From Kovacikia minuta CCNUW1 (GTDB lineage Bacteria; Cyanobacteriota; Cyanobacteriia; Leptolyngbyales; Leptolyngbyaceae), in contig NZ_CP083583.1 of assembly GCF_020091585.1 (NCBI RefSeq), forward strand, positions 806,001-870,000: a stretch of 64,000 nucleotides of DNA, given 5' to 3'. A program made the position numbers and the translations under genes. This document shows, piece after piece, positions 52,528 to 62,629 of this stretch. The notes beneath the pieces were generated by a model. It made no database searches. It was not told the origin of the DNA and saw nothing but the letters and a program-made list of their open reading frames with translations. Positions within the stretch are counted from its first letter, which is position 1, and each line of letters opens with the position of its first letter.

Positions 52528-55500
52528 GACCCTGTATCTGTTTCATGGAGGTCGGTATTGGCCCCAGGATGGGTCTCACCCCCCCCTCAACTTAACCGAT
52601 ATTCCAGGTTGGCCCAAGAGTGTAGCGAATTGGGCGGATGGCGTGATTGATGCGGTGTCTGTTCCGTCTAATCCCATGATGTTTGGGCAAATCACATTGC
52701 AACGCGGGAATGAGAGCCTTAATCTGGAATTTAACGGGCGGGGGTTTCAGGTGGTTGGTAGTCCCGCACCCCTGCCTCCCCAGGCGCTGGTTAACGCAGG
52801 TGCAGTCGCAACGGTGGGGAATAATCTTATCTTTTTCTACTACAGCGGCGTGCAGGTTGTGCAAGTGGGAACGAATGACATTGACCCGCATTATCTTCCA
52901 ACCGTGCACCAAAACTGGCCCGCAACCTGGCATCCGGTACTGAACCATGCCCCCAGTGGTCGGATGGGGAACCTGTGGGTGGCAACCAAAGATGGCAACT
53001 TTGTCCATCACAATGGCGAAAACTGGAGCCTGGCGCTGCCGGATGCTCAAGCGACCTCGGTTTCCGTGGGGAACGACAACAGCGTTTGGACGGCACACCA
53101 CAGTGCAACAGCTACCTTTCCCCATGTGTATGCCGTGGGAGATCCCGGCAATGGCATCCCCGGCTTGTTTGACCTGAGTAATGGTAGCGATCGCAGTTTT
53201 GCCTTTGACTACGACAGTAGTGGCAAGCAGGATCATCTGGTCTTCTACCGCACCGGCAATGGCACCGCTGGGACGGGCAAGATTGTCATTGTCAAAAATA
53301 ATGGGGATGGCTCCTTCACCCAGGTTTATCCGGCTCCAGGTACTTCCCAGAGTGCGATCGGTGGGTACAGCTTTGACGAACAAGGAACCCCACTGTCTGG
53401 ACAACCCGGCAATCTCGGCTTTGCCTTTGACTACGATGGCAGCGGTAAGCAAGATCATCTCGTCTTTTACCGTCCGGGTACAGGAGTAATCTCGATTCTC
53501 AAAAATCAAGGCGGCACTTTTACCCAGGTCTATCCACCATCAGGAGGGGGGACTGGGATTGGCGGCTACGACCTGAGCAATTCTGCCGATCGCGCCTTTG
53601 CCTTTGACTACAATGGCAGCGGCAAACAGGATCATCTCGTCCTCTATCGTCCGGGCAGGGGAATAATCTATATCATCAAGAATCAGAGCGGCACTTTTAC
53701 TCCGGTCTATCAGACTGGATCTGTACCCAACGGCATTGGCGGTTATGACCTACAAGAACCCCAAGACAAGGGTTTTGCCTACGACTACGATGGCACAGGT
53801 AAGCTCGATCACCTCGTCTTCTACCGTCCTGGTGTGGGAGCGATCTTTATCCTGAAGAACAACAGCGGCAGCTTTACCACTGTCTATAAGCAAGTAGACC
53901 CAGGCAATGGCCAACAGGGTGGCGGCATTGGTGACTTTGCCCTAACGGGTCAGTACGATCAAGGCTTTGCCTTCGACTACAAGGGCACCGGCAAACAAAA
54001 TTATCTTGTTTTCTACAGCCCCGGTACTGGCAAAATCTCTATTTTGCAGAATTTCAATGGCAACTTTTTGAATGTCTATCCCCAGGGGCAGCAAACTGGT
54101 GGCATTGGCGGCTATGACCTGGCTGGCACGATGGATCTGGGGTTTAGCTTTGATGCCACTGGCAGCGGTAACCAAAACGGCTTAGTCTTCTACCGTCCTG
54201 GCACAGGAGCGATCTTTATCCTGAAAACGGCGTTAAATTACACCCCCATCCTGGGCGGCTGGGCGAATGGCAGTTTCACAGAGCAGCCCCAGCCCGCAGG
54301 GGGCATCAATCAGGTGTCCGTTGGTGATGCGTCAAAGGTGTGGATACGCGACGGGCAAAACAACGTGATGCAGTACGACAGCCAGAATCAACAATATAGC
54401 CCTCCCAACACTCAGGTCGGTCAGGCTGCCCATATTGGGGCGAACAACGATGGCACCCTGTGGCACTGCAACAACACGCCTGATGCCCATCGGCTCGTAT
54501 CTGAAGCAACTGCCCCTTCGGAACAGTTGACGGTGGATGCGGCAGTGACCAGCGTGCAGCGAGTTGCCACCACGGGGTTTGGTTCTTCCCACTGTTTGGC
54601 GCAATACAGCGATGGCAGCCAGGGCATTTATCGCTACGATTCGCCCTATGTGTTCAAAACCTCAAATGCCTACGGAAACGCAACGGGAATCATTTCAGGC
54701 TTTGGCAAAGTGTATGTGGTGCCACAGTTGCCAAATTCTGGGAATTTGAAAGATGGAATTGTTGCATTAGATGTGCATACGGGTGAGGAACTGGCAACCT
54801 ATCCCACACCTGCAATGCCAGGGTATTACTACCAAAATCCTGTCCTTGACCCTGTTCACGAGTTAGTGTACGTAGTATCGAGCCGTTATGATGATGCACC
54901 TTCAGGGCACTCACAACTGCTTGCATTGGATGCCCACACGTTGACTTTACAGTGGTCATACTCAACTCAAAACAATTTTGAGTCGGCACCGGTGCTTACA
55001 GGGACTCAACTCTGTATTGGGGATAGCACGGGTTCAGTAGAAGCAGTAAATGTTTATATGTTTGATACAAATGCAGTGCTCAAGGCTGTTGCTGCTGGTC
55101 AATCGCCTCAACCCCTTTGGGTACAATCCCTCCAAGGAACTGAAGTAGCAGTTACCCCAACGATCGTTAGTAATCGGGTTTATGTAGCAGTAGCGAATTC
55201 AGAGGTTGGTGCCAATCATCTCGTTATTTGTGATGCTACCAATGGAACCGTCCAAAGTACGCAACCGATAGGAGCAGGAACTTATTCTCGACTGAAGGCA
55301 ACGGTTGTTACAAATTCAGCACTTACAGACTCTGATCTAGAGGTCTATATTCCTGTTAATTCGGGAATATACGTTGTTCGTCCGTTTACCGACCAAAGTC
55401 CTGCTTTCTTCAGTTTGACAGATAAAGCTACCGTCACGAGTGGTGTCACTTACGACGATGGAACACGGGTGGGAGTTTTGTCCAGCCAAGGGGCAGCTAA

Positions 55501-58500
55501 TTTAACCAGATTATGGTTTGGCGATAGCCTGGGTAGACTGTGGAGTATCGATCCGGCTACGGCTCAAGCTGTTGATGGAACGCCCGTTCAGCCTGTAGTC
55601 GGTTCTCCTATCATTTCGACACCTGTCATTTTCAAAGATTCCAAGGGTGGGGCAACCGTATTCTTTGGATCGGCAGGCACTGCAAATCAATCAGATGAAA
55701 CCACGTCGTGGTTTCTTTACGGGTATGACCCTGATAATGGCAATCTGGCTCAACTGCCCACTGGAACAACATCGTTTTTCTCGATATCGCCGCTAAATAA
55801 TGGTGTCGTTTATACTGGCGGACCAGGTTCCACTAATACAAACTCGGTTCCCCAGGTATTTGCAATTCGGGTCGATATGCTGGTGCAAGGGCTGCGCGAC
55901 TTTATTATTGAATCGCAAATGATGCAAGACCCGGAGGAACCAGCAGAGGGCGTTCCTTCTAGCAATAACGGCATTCCGAATTCAGTAAACCGCTATCAGA
56001 CTCACCTGACGGTGGTGGATGATAACAAAACCCCCCGTGCTAACGAAACCCTCAAGATCTGGGCAGATAAGCCCAATACCCAAATCACGCTGGGAAGTTT
56101 CAGCGGCACACCCGGTGGTTCCAGTGGCAGCCTTGATCCCAAAACCAATACCTACACCTGCACGATCGGTTCCGATGATGGGGACTTTGTCAGTGTGCAG
56201 ACGGGAGCAGACGGCAGCCTGACGATCGCAAGTGATGCCACTGATATGTATACCACCCCACTCCGGGTATGGGCCAGCTTTATGAACGCCTACGAACGGA
56301 TTGTAGTCAACCCCGACCAGGAGTTTCATCAACGGGTCACGACGGCTCATGCGACTGCCAGCGATACGGACCCCGACAAAGTAAATCTGGCAACCACGAC
56401 CAACTATAAGGGAGCACCGCTGTTTACCTCGGATGAGGTAACCGCTGGACAACCTGCCAATACCGCAACGGCAGTGGGGCAGATGAAGCAGGGGCTAAAT
56501 CTGGGTGGCACCAACACCTCCACCCGATTAAGCTATTCCCACCTGATGCAGGGGTCGCGTCTGGTGCCCCATTCGACCAGGGGCGAGCAACTGGCAGCTA
56601 CGCCTCAGGCATACACCGCCTATACGGATCTGCACGGCATGGGCTATTTTGCCACCAATGTTCCGAGCCAGCGATCGGTGACGCCGGTACAGTCCGTGGG
56701 CTTTATCTTCACGTCCGGTTTCACTGCCGACAATAAACCTACAAAACCCAATGCCCCCTGCACAAATGCGTCGATTCAAACCTGTAGTCACAGCGACGCG
56801 CTGAACGAAATTGACACCTGGACGGGGGATGCCTGGCAGCCCTCTGATAGCAGCGTTGAACGGGTCTTGCAGGGGCGGCGGCGGCTGGGTAACTGGTGGA
56901 CAGATTTCTGGAACTGGTTGTCCAATGCGGTTGATCAGTTGATTGCCATTGTGCAAAAGGTGGTGACGGCGATCGGCGATGCGGTGATGGTCGGAATCAA
57001 TATGCTGGTGAAAGGGATTGAACAAGTTTTTCACTGCAAGATTCAATTTTTGGAAGACATTGCAGCGGCGATCGGCTCTTTCTTCAACATGCTGGAGAAA
57101 GTCCTATCCGATGTGCTGGAAGCCCTCAGCCTGCTATTCCACTTTGGGGAAATCCTCAAAACTCAACAATGGCTTGAAAGCTATCTCATCACTCAGTTAA
57201 TCAATCTAAAACAAACGTTGAGTGAAACTGTTGTACCCAAGGTCGATAGTTACTTTAACGACGCCAAAGGCACTATCCAACAAGCTTTTGGAAAAGCAGT
57301 TCAGAATGCTCCTGCTCAGCCAGTTTCGCAGCAGCAAGGGGTTGGGGCTACCACCCACACCGCCTATAACGTAGGACAGGGGAACCAGCCCAAGTCCTCC
57401 CATGCCGTGCAGTGTAACTGGGGAACACAAAAGATGAATGCTGGCTTGCCCGGTGCACAGGAAAGTGGTGCCACCAGCGCTGCCCTGAAAGTTGGAGATG
57501 ACCCGGTAAGCCAATTCTTCGCTGGATTTTTTGATGACTTGACGAACGGAACGTATAGTGATGATTTTTCTGGCTTCAAATCGTCATTTAACCAAATGTT
57601 CCAATCTACCTCTGTCAGCGGTTTCTTCCAGAGCGCATTAAATAGTTTTTTGAGCCTATTGGAAGGATTGATTGAGCTGTTGGTTGATATTGTCCACAGT
57701 TTCGTCGGTAAGATCGATCCCAACACTCAGCAAACAACTGGGTTATTAGCGTTATTCGAAGACGCGATCGACTCACTAATTGGTTCAGATGGTAAGGGCG
57801 GAGTGCTCAATACACCCATCACGATTCCAGTTTTGAGCTGGTTGTTTAACGCGATTACAGGCGAAAATTTAACTTTTCTGAACCTGATTACCTTAGTGAT
57901 TGCCATTCCAGTGACGGTGGTTTTCCGTGTGGTAGAGGGGCAATTTCCATCGGAAGCTGGGTTGCCAAATCCCACATCGTCCGAGCCAAAACTGTTGCAA
58001 ACTCAGTTGGGAGCTGCATCCCACGCTGTTCAACTGCTCCTGGGAATTGCGAATATTGGCCTCTCAGGTTTGGGAGGGCTTGCCACCGCTATTTCTGACG
58101 CAGTATCTTTAGGCTTATCGGGGCTTGAACTTCCACTCCTACCAAAGATTTACGTTGCACTTAGCCTCCTCTCCATTCCCCTGGGGCTTCCCTTAATCAG
58201 TAGTGATGCTCCTGCCGAAACCGATTGGGTACTTTTTGGGCTTGGAGCTGCCGTCGGTTTGTCCTCTATTGCGGGGTTGGGAACACCTCCTGGAGTATCA
58301 AATGATGAATGGGGAGAGTTTCAAAGCTGTTTATGGTGTGCGCTCTCGGTCCTATCTTTGATCATTAGCAGTGTTGTCTTCCATCAAGCCGGAGCACCTG
58401 GAGGGTGGGCAGGAGTTGCCTTCTCAGTCGCCGTTTTTTCTAATGTAGCTGGCATTATCAACCCCATTAAAGTCGGTGCGGCTGCCCTGTTAACAAAGCG

Positions 58501-58582
58501 TATCGTCGTTGTTTTTGATGTTGCTGCTCCGACGATTGCATCTTTTTTGAGCTTTCTGAATACAGCGGCTGATCCGACATAG
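52490..58582 (+). CDS. giant tectonin/VCBS/PQQ-propeller protein, main part after the frameshift
   Basis: About 2030 residues. Order: tectonin-like units to about 53130; six VCBS/FG-GAP-like repeats of about 57 residues (FDYDGSGKQDHLVFYRPG core, 53190-54240); another tectonin stretch (VSVGDASKVWIRDGQNN); a PQQ-type propeller (GIVALDVHTGEELATY, LLALDAHTLTLQWSYS; 54620-55880); an Ig-like domain; then long amphipathic helices (NWWTDFWNWLSNAVDQLIAIV, 56880-57330) and a hydrophobic C-terminus (57840-58560). Propellers plus a helical, membrane-active tail recall secreted lectin or pore-forming proteins, but I recognise no named family. No signal peptide. A 12-base duplication (GAGACCCTGTAT twice) near 52510 gives ETLYETLY. 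The called upstream start at 52397 is an overlap artefact. Confidence 0.83.
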   Translation: MSGAVAVGETLYETLYLFHGGRYWPQDGSHPPLNLTDIPGWPKSVANWADGVIDAVSVPSNPMMFGQITLQRGNESLNLEFNGRGFQVVGSPAPLPPQALVNAGAVATVGNNLIFFYYSGVQVVQVGTNDIDPHYLPTVHQNWPATWHPVLNHAPSGRMGNLWVATKDGNFVHHNGENWSLALPDAQATSVSVGNDNSVWTAHHSATATFPHVYAVGDPGNGIPGLFDLSNGSDRSFAFDYDSSGKQDHLVFYRTGNGTAGTGKIVIVKNNGDGSFTQVYPAPGTSQSAIGGYSFDEQGTPLSGQPGNLGFAFDYDGSGKQDHLVFYRPGTGVISILKNQGGTFTQVYPPSGGGTGIGGYDLSNSADRAFAFDYNGSGKQDHLVLYRPGRGIIYIIKNQSGTFTPVYQTGSVPNGIGGYDLQEPQDKGFAYDYDGTGKLDHLVFYRPGVGAIFILKNNSGSFTTVYKQVDPGNGQQGGGIGDFALTGQYDQGFAFDYKGTGKQNYLVFYSPGTGKISILQNFNGNFLNVYPQGQQTGGIGGYDLAGTMDLGFSFDATGSGNQNGLVFYRPGTGAIFILKTALNYTPILGGWANGSFTEQPQPAGGINQVSVGDASKVWIRDGQNNVMQYDSQNQQYSPPNTQVGQAAHIGANNDGTLWHCNNTPDAHRLVSEATAPSEQLTVDAAVTSVQRVATTGFGSSHCLAQYSDGSQGIYRYDSPYVFKTSNAYGNATGIISGFGKVYVVPQLPNSGNLKDGIVALDVHTGEELATYPTPAMPGYYYQNPVLDPVHELVYVVSSRYDDAPSGHSQLLALDAHTLTLQWSYSTQNNFESAPVLTGTQLCIGDSTGSVEAVNVYMFDTNAVLKAVAAGQSPQPLWVQSLQGTEVAVTPTIVSNRVYVAVANSEVGANHLVICDATNGTVQSTQPIGAGTYSRLKATVVTNSALTDSDLEVYIPVNSGIYVVRPFTDQSPAFFSLTDKATVTSGVTYDDGTRVGVLSSQGAANLTRLWFGDSLGRLWSIDPATAQAVDGTPVQPVVGSPIISTPVIFKDSKGGATVFFGSAGTANQSDETTSWFLYGYDPDNGNLAQLPTGTTSFFSISPLNNGVVYTGGPGSTNTNSVPQVFAIRVDMLVQGLRDFIIESQMMQDPEEPAEGVPSSNNGIPNSVNRYQTHLTVVDDNKTPRANETLKIWADKPNTQITLGSFSGTPGGSSGSLDPKTNTYTCTIGSDDGDFVSVQTGADGSLTIASDATDMYTTPLRVWASFMNAYERIVVNPDQEFHQRVTTAHATASDTDPDKVNLATTTNYKGAPLFTSDEVTAGQPANTATAVGQMKQGLNLGGTNTSTRLSYSHLMQGSRLVPHSTRGEQLAATPQAYTAYTDLHGMGYFATNVPSQRSVTPVQSVGFIFTSGFTADNKPTKPNAPCTNASIQTCSHSDALNEIDTWTGDAWQPSDSSVERVLQGRRRLGNWWTDFWNWLSNAVDQLIAIVQKVVTAIGDAVMVGINMLVKGIEQVFHCKIQFLEDIAAAIGSFFNMLEKVLSDVLEALSLLFHFGEILKTQQWLESYLITQLINLKQTLSETVVPKVDSYFNDAKGTIQQAFGKAVQNAPAQPVSQQQGVGATTHTAYNVGQGNQPKSSHAVQCNWGTQKMNAGLPGAQESGATSAALKVGDDPVSQFFAGFFDDLTNGTYSDDFSGFKSSFNQMFQSTSVSGFFQSALNSFLSLLEGLIELLVDIVHSFVGKIDPNTQQTTGLLALFEDAIDSLIGSDGKGGVLNTPITIPVLSWLFNAITGENLTFLNLITLVIAIPVTVVFRVVEGQFPSEAGLPNPTSSEPKLLQTQLGAASHAVQLLLGIANIGLSGLGGLATAISDAVSLGLSGLELPLLPKIYVALSLLSIPLGLPLISSDAPAETDWVLFGLGAAVGLSSIAGLGTPPGVSNDEWGEFQSCLWCALSVLSLIISSVVFHQAGAPGGWAGVAFSVAVFSNVAGIINPIKVGAAALLTKRIVVVFDVAAPTIASFLSFLNTAADPT

Positions 58583-58723
58583 GCTAATGTCTGGCTGGGT
58601 TACAGCAGAAAGGTGCGATCGCCCAACACAGCAATCATGCGCCTCATAACAAGGGGCGATCACACCTCTATCTCAACTACCGATTCTCATTGGCTTGCAA
58701 AAGTTTTACTCAGGATTTCAGGA

Positions 58724-61702
58724 ATGAAAAGGTTCATCACTTTTGTCACTTTGGCATTATCGTTTGTTGTGCTGATTCTATTGACGCCATCGGTTTCGAT
58801 CGCGGCAACAAAAACAGATCCAGACTATCAACGCTACATCACCTTCCACAATGACTTTGATTTTCCCATCTATCCAGTGATTCAAGTTCCCACGGATTTG
58901 TGTGGTGATCCGACCAATGGAGCAGTGAACGTGCGTCGCATTCTTGTCAACAGCCCAGGACCGGGAATGGGACCAGGACTGGATAACAAAGGCTTGCAGC
59001 CAGGGGACACCATCACGGTTTTAATTCCCAATGAAAAGCAAACCGTGAATGTCAAAGGTGTTTCCCAGGTGCGACGCTGCTGGTACCAATCTGGGCGGGT
59101 TTATATTTTTCCCGTCGATCTGTTCCAATTTGAAGCGGCAATGGTTGCGTTAGATCGCAACAACATTGATCAGAAGACGAAATATGACAACTCCACCTAT
59201 CCCACCGTTCCTGTAACCTGCTTTCAAGGTCAGCGAGATAACCAGGCTAAAGGAGCCAATGGTAACTGCTTTACAGGCGTTGCCAAAAATTCCTTTGCGG
59301 CGGATGTCCCGGCTCAGTTGGCAGAATACACCTTCGATTCCGATAATGCCGACTCGACGGGCGACCCAGATACGGGCACTCCCATGGCAGATATCGATGT
59401 CTCGTTTGTCGATGATCTGTACCTGCCGGTTGCTGCCTCAGTGGTGAATAACGGGGCTACGGGCTATATGGGGGGAGCCATGGATCTGCCCACATTCCAG
59501 CAGCAGCTCAACAATTTCTTCACCACTGCTCCCTGGCCTAAATACTCAGCCTATCTGAGCCAGTTTCAGGTGAAAGTCAACAATGCTTTATCCGGGCTAC
59601 TGCCCCCAGCGCTGGTTGAAGGGTCAGGTACTCCCGCGCCGCATTTGCCAGCAGGTTACAACAGTATCCAGAATACGCTTTCCAAAGCTACCTCTTTGAT
59701 CTACAAGACAGGCAATAGCGCTGAGAATTATTTGATCAGTGGGGTGAACAATGAAGCCACCCAGGTAGATCCCTACATCCAGCGCTGGATGTGGTGGGTG
59801 GGGCAGCTTAATCTGAATGATCCGAATCTTCCGAATGAGCAGTTGACTTGTTCGGCGGACGTTATGAACCAACTCAACAATACGAGTCAGGTAAACTCGT
59901 CCTCAAACTGGCCCGACGGCATCCAGTCCAGTTTCAACAAACAGAATTTCTGCGATCGATTTCTAACCACGGTTAAGGATGTCTGGCTTCACTTCCTCAC
60001 AGACCAAAATGACGGGTTTAACAAAAACACAGCGTCATTCTATAAAGATTGCGGGCTGTCTGATTCAACCCCCAGTGAAATTCAGAAAAATGCCTGCATT
60101 ATCCAGCATATTGTTGGCTACAACTCCCAGGTGTTAGGAGGTGAACTGCCCGGTCAGGTTCAGGCTTTGTTGCGAGGTGTGGCTTACGACCCAACCGATG
60201 GTAGCCAACAGTATCAATACGACCCATTTTTGACCTTTGCCGCGCCCTACACCAGCCAATTCAACCTGAATCCGTTTACGCGTTTGATTCACAGCAAAAC
60301 GGATGGTATTGGCGCGACTGCCTATTCGTTTTCCATTGATGATAAATACGGCAATTTCCGTGATGCGTCATCGGGCTTCATGATTGATGCAGGAGGAACT
60401 ACTGCCCTGGAAAACCAGCAGCCCTATGACCCGTATCAGCAATATCAGCTCAACTTGAGCTATAACCGAGATTCCTTCAGTTTGATTATGATTCAGTCTG
60501 GGACAAATCTGGCGAGTATCCAGCCGCAATTGCAGGCGATCGCGCCGCAATACAAAAATCGTCCCTTCCTGATCAAACAGGGTACCAACTTATCCGTGTT
60601 GGGGCATGCCACTGGTACAAACTGGAAGCTGACTCAACCCCTCGTGACCCAGGCGCAGTTGCAAATTGCGGCTGATCAGGAAAAAATCCGCACTGGCGGG
60701 GCAACCCATTTCTACCAGGATATTATCGACTACACCTTTGGTAGCAAGAGCATTTTTCCCACCACTCCGTTAAATGTGAATGCGCCCAACTCGCAGGCGA
60801 TCGGATTGCTGGACTTTGATTTGGAGTCAGACTGGCCCGATGGTGAGGCAATCCTTTATGGCTATATCAGCCAGCAAAACGCCGATGCATCGATTCAAGG
60901 AAACTGGGTTAGCGCGAATGTCTGTGGGGTTGACATTGCAATCAATGGTTCTGGATCGCAGCGGCTGCCCCTCAAGTTTGCAGCGGGCGCATACCAACCC
61001 TGCTCGATTACCTTGAAAGACTCCTTTGGTGATGCTATGGCTTTGAAGCTGACTCTGGTATCAAAGCAGGTGACAGACACCTACACGGGTGCCAGCGTGA
61101 ATGTGTGGGGATTGCCGATTGGTGACCAATTCAGTAACTCACCACCCATCACCAGCAATCTCAGTGCAACCGACTTGCAATATTGCCAAAACAACTCAAC
61201 GGCTACAGTTTCTGGTTTGTGCAACGCCATTAATCTATCGGCAGTATGGGCGGGCGATCCGCTGGCGCGGGATGTTGTTTATATGGGGCTTGCGCCCAAA
61301 GATATGCCCAGGGTGAATATCAACTTACCTGCTGCGCCACCCAACCCACCCAACCCTAACCAGGTGAACTGGCCTCCCAAAGCAACCATGGCCTTTCAAC
61401 CGCAGAAAGATGGAACCGTTCTGGTGAGCTGGCCACCAGCGGTAGTCGGGTCAAATAAACCACTGCAATATCTGCTGTATGTGCAGAATGGAGCGAGCTG
61501 GCAACCCCAAGCCTGTGATCAATCTCAAACGTCGTGCAGTGTCAAGTTAGGAGCATCTGCAACGGTGTATGTGATTGCTGTGAACAACGCGGTATCACCC
61601 CCATCGCAAACACCGCAGTTATTTGGGTGCTATCCTGCTTCGACTCCATGCCCACCCACTAAACCAGCAAATTCCACAACAAATCGTCCTTCCAGGCGTT
61701 GA
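58724..61702 (+). CDS. large secreted protein with thaumatin-like start and C-terminal Fn3-like domain
   Basis: A 992-residue protein from the ATG at 58724 (AGGA 8 bases upstream); a start at 58613 would add 37 residues before the signal peptide MKRFITFVTLALSFVVLILLTPSVSIAA. The mature protein opens RYITFHNDFDFPIYPVIQVP, a pattern like the first strand of thaumatin/GH64-type proteins (inference). The middle (to about residue 860) is not recognised and contains many Cys, Asn, Tyr and Trp residues. The end is a Pro-rich linker (PPNPPNPNQVNWPP) and an Fn3-like domain (TVLVSWPPAVVGSNKPLQYLLYV). It follows the giant gene by about 140 bases in the same direction and is probably its functional partner. 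Confidence 0.83.
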   Translation: MKRFITFVTLALSFVVLILLTPSVSIAATKTDPDYQRYITFHNDFDFPIYPVIQVPTDLCGDPTNGAVNVRRILVNSPGPGMGPGLDNKGLQPGDTITVLIPNEKQTVNVKGVSQVRRCWYQSGRVYIFPVDLFQFEAAMVALDRNNIDQKTKYDNSTYPTVPVTCFQGQRDNQAKGANGNCFTGVAKNSFAADVPAQLAEYTFDSDNADSTGDPDTGTPMADIDVSFVDDLYLPVAASVVNNGATGYMGGAMDLPTFQQQLNNFFTTAPWPKYSAYLSQFQVKVNNALSGLLPPALVEGSGTPAPHLPAGYNSIQNTLSKATSLIYKTGNSAENYLISGVNNEATQVDPYIQRWMWWVGQLNLNDPNLPNEQLTCSADVMNQLNNTSQVNSSSNWPDGIQSSFNKQNFCDRFLTTVKDVWLHFLTDQNDGFNKNTASFYKDCGLSDSTPSEIQKNACIIQHIVGYNSQVLGGELPGQVQALLRGVAYDPTDGSQQYQYDPFLTFAAPYTSQFNLNPFTRLIHSKTDGIGATAYSFSIDDKYGNFRDASSGFMIDAGGTTALENQQPYDPYQQYQLNLSYNRDSFSLIMIQSGTNLASIQPQLQAIAPQYKNRPFLIKQGTNLSVLGHATGTNWKLTQPLVTQAQLQIAADQEKIRTGGATHFYQDIIDYTFGSKSIFPTTPLNVNAPNSQAIGLLDFDLESDWPDGEAILYGYISQQNADASIQGNWVSANVCGVDIAINGSGSQRLPLKFAAGAYQPCSITLKDSFGDAMALKLTLVSKQVTDTYTGASVNVWGLPIGDQFSNSPPITSNLSATDLQYCQNNSTATVSGLCNAINLSAVWAGDPLARDVVYMGLAPKDMPRVNINLPAAPPNPPNPNQVNWPPKATMAFQPQKDGTVLVSWPPAVVGSNKPLQYLLYVQNGASWQPQACDQSQTSCSVKLGASATVYVIAVNNAVSPPSQTPQLFGCYPASTPCPPTKPANSTTNRPSRR

Positions 61703-61866
61703 AAGAAAACTCATGCTGCCCTGTTTGATACCTGGCTGGCGATCGAACAACTGCCCATTCCACCTGCGATCGCTCCCGATATTGCCAAAATTGTGGCGCA
61801 AGGGAGTACTGCCCAAACTTAGCGGAAGGGTATGGCAAAGGTTTTTGCCCGCATGCTAAGGATCGC

Positions 61867-61975
61867 GAATTAAATAACCTGCGTAGGTTGGATTGAAGTA
61901 TGAAACCCAACACCCCCGCAGATGTTGGGTTTCGCAGACTCAACCCAACCTACAAAAGTCGATGTTATTTAATTC
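61867..61975. repeat. nested inverted repeat (GAATTAAATAAC outer arms)
   Basis: Perfect 12-bp outer arms GAATTAAATAAC (61867-61878) and GTTATTTAATTC (61964-61975), with GTAGGTTGG.. / ..CCAACCTAC and AAACCCAACA / TGTTGGGTTT arms inside. The inner part is a widespread cyanobacterial palindrome. It lies between the converging secreted-protein and cbiT genes and may act as a bidirectional terminator. Confidence 0.65.
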
Positions 61976-62023
61976 TTGTTCCTAAGCCCCTCCAAGGAAC
62001 CGACTTTATTTTGTGCCCGTTCC

Positions 62024-62629
62024 TTAGTTGTTGGGCAGGGGTTTAATCACAGTCCACTGGGTCACAGGTGCCATTGCTTTCCAGCCTAAAAACTTTCCGA
62101 TCGGCTCCGCCCGTTGAATGGCAATCCGAATCAGATTTCCACCGAGGGCTTCGTGCCACTGCAATATTGTGCGTTCCCCCTCCAGGGTGACGACATTGGC
62201 AACCAATCGTCCTCCTGGTTTCAATGCTGCCCAACACCTATCCAAAAGCCCGACTGATGCTACTCCGCCACCCACGAAAATGGCATCCGGGTCGGGTAGG
62301 TTTTGCAGTGCGGCAGGGGCTTTCCCTTCAACAATTTGCAGGTTGGGAGTGCCCAGCGCGATCGCATTATCGGCAATATAGCCCGTTCTCGATTGTTCGA
62401 TCGCGATCGCCCGACAGCGCGGGTGGCTGCGCATCCACTCGATGGCAATTGAGCCACACCCTGCCCCCACATCCCACAGCAGTTGTCCGGGGATAGGAGC
62501 CAGTGCCGCCAGGGTAATTGCTCGAACTTCTCGCTTTGTCAGTTGTCCATCGTGGTGGTAAGCAGCATCGGGGAGTCCGGAGAGGTGGGGGGGGGAGGGG
62601 TGAGGGGGCGGGTGGGTGAGGATGAGCAA
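62024..62629 (-). CDS. cbiT: precorrin-6Y C15-methyltransferase/decarboxylase, CbiT part
   Basis: A SAM-dependent methyltransferase that methylates C15 and decarboxylates in the cobalamin pathway. GLPDAAYHHDGQLTKREVRA is the family opening, LLWDVGAGCGSIAIEWMR the SAM motif, and VGGGVASVGLLDRCWAALKPGGRLV the later core. The listed frame starts at a TTG with no ribosome-binding site and a repetitive lead (HPPPHPSPPHLS) that lies antisense-free inside the end of cbiE. In cyanobacteria CbiE and CbiT are normally one chain (CobL). Adding one base in the G9 run 62587-62595 joins both frames into 407 residues, so this is probably the second half of a fused gene rather than an independent one. Confidence 0.88.
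   Translation of the reverse strand: MLILTHPPPHPSPPHLSGLPDAAYHHDGQLTKREVRAITLAALAPIPGQLLWDVGAGCGSIAIEWMRSHPRCRAIAIEQSRTGYIADNAIALGTPNLQIVEGKAPAALQNLPDPDAIFVGGGVASVGLLDRCWAALKPGGRLVANVVTLEGERTILQWHEALGGNLIRIAIQRAEPIGKFLGWKAMAPVTQWTVIKPLPNN

Noticed and set aside
61703-61821. Short open stretch after the secreted-protein gene (reads LFDTWLAIEQLPIPPAIAPDI)
   Set aside because: Looks like the tail of a lost gene, but it has no start and I cannot name its family; too short to call.
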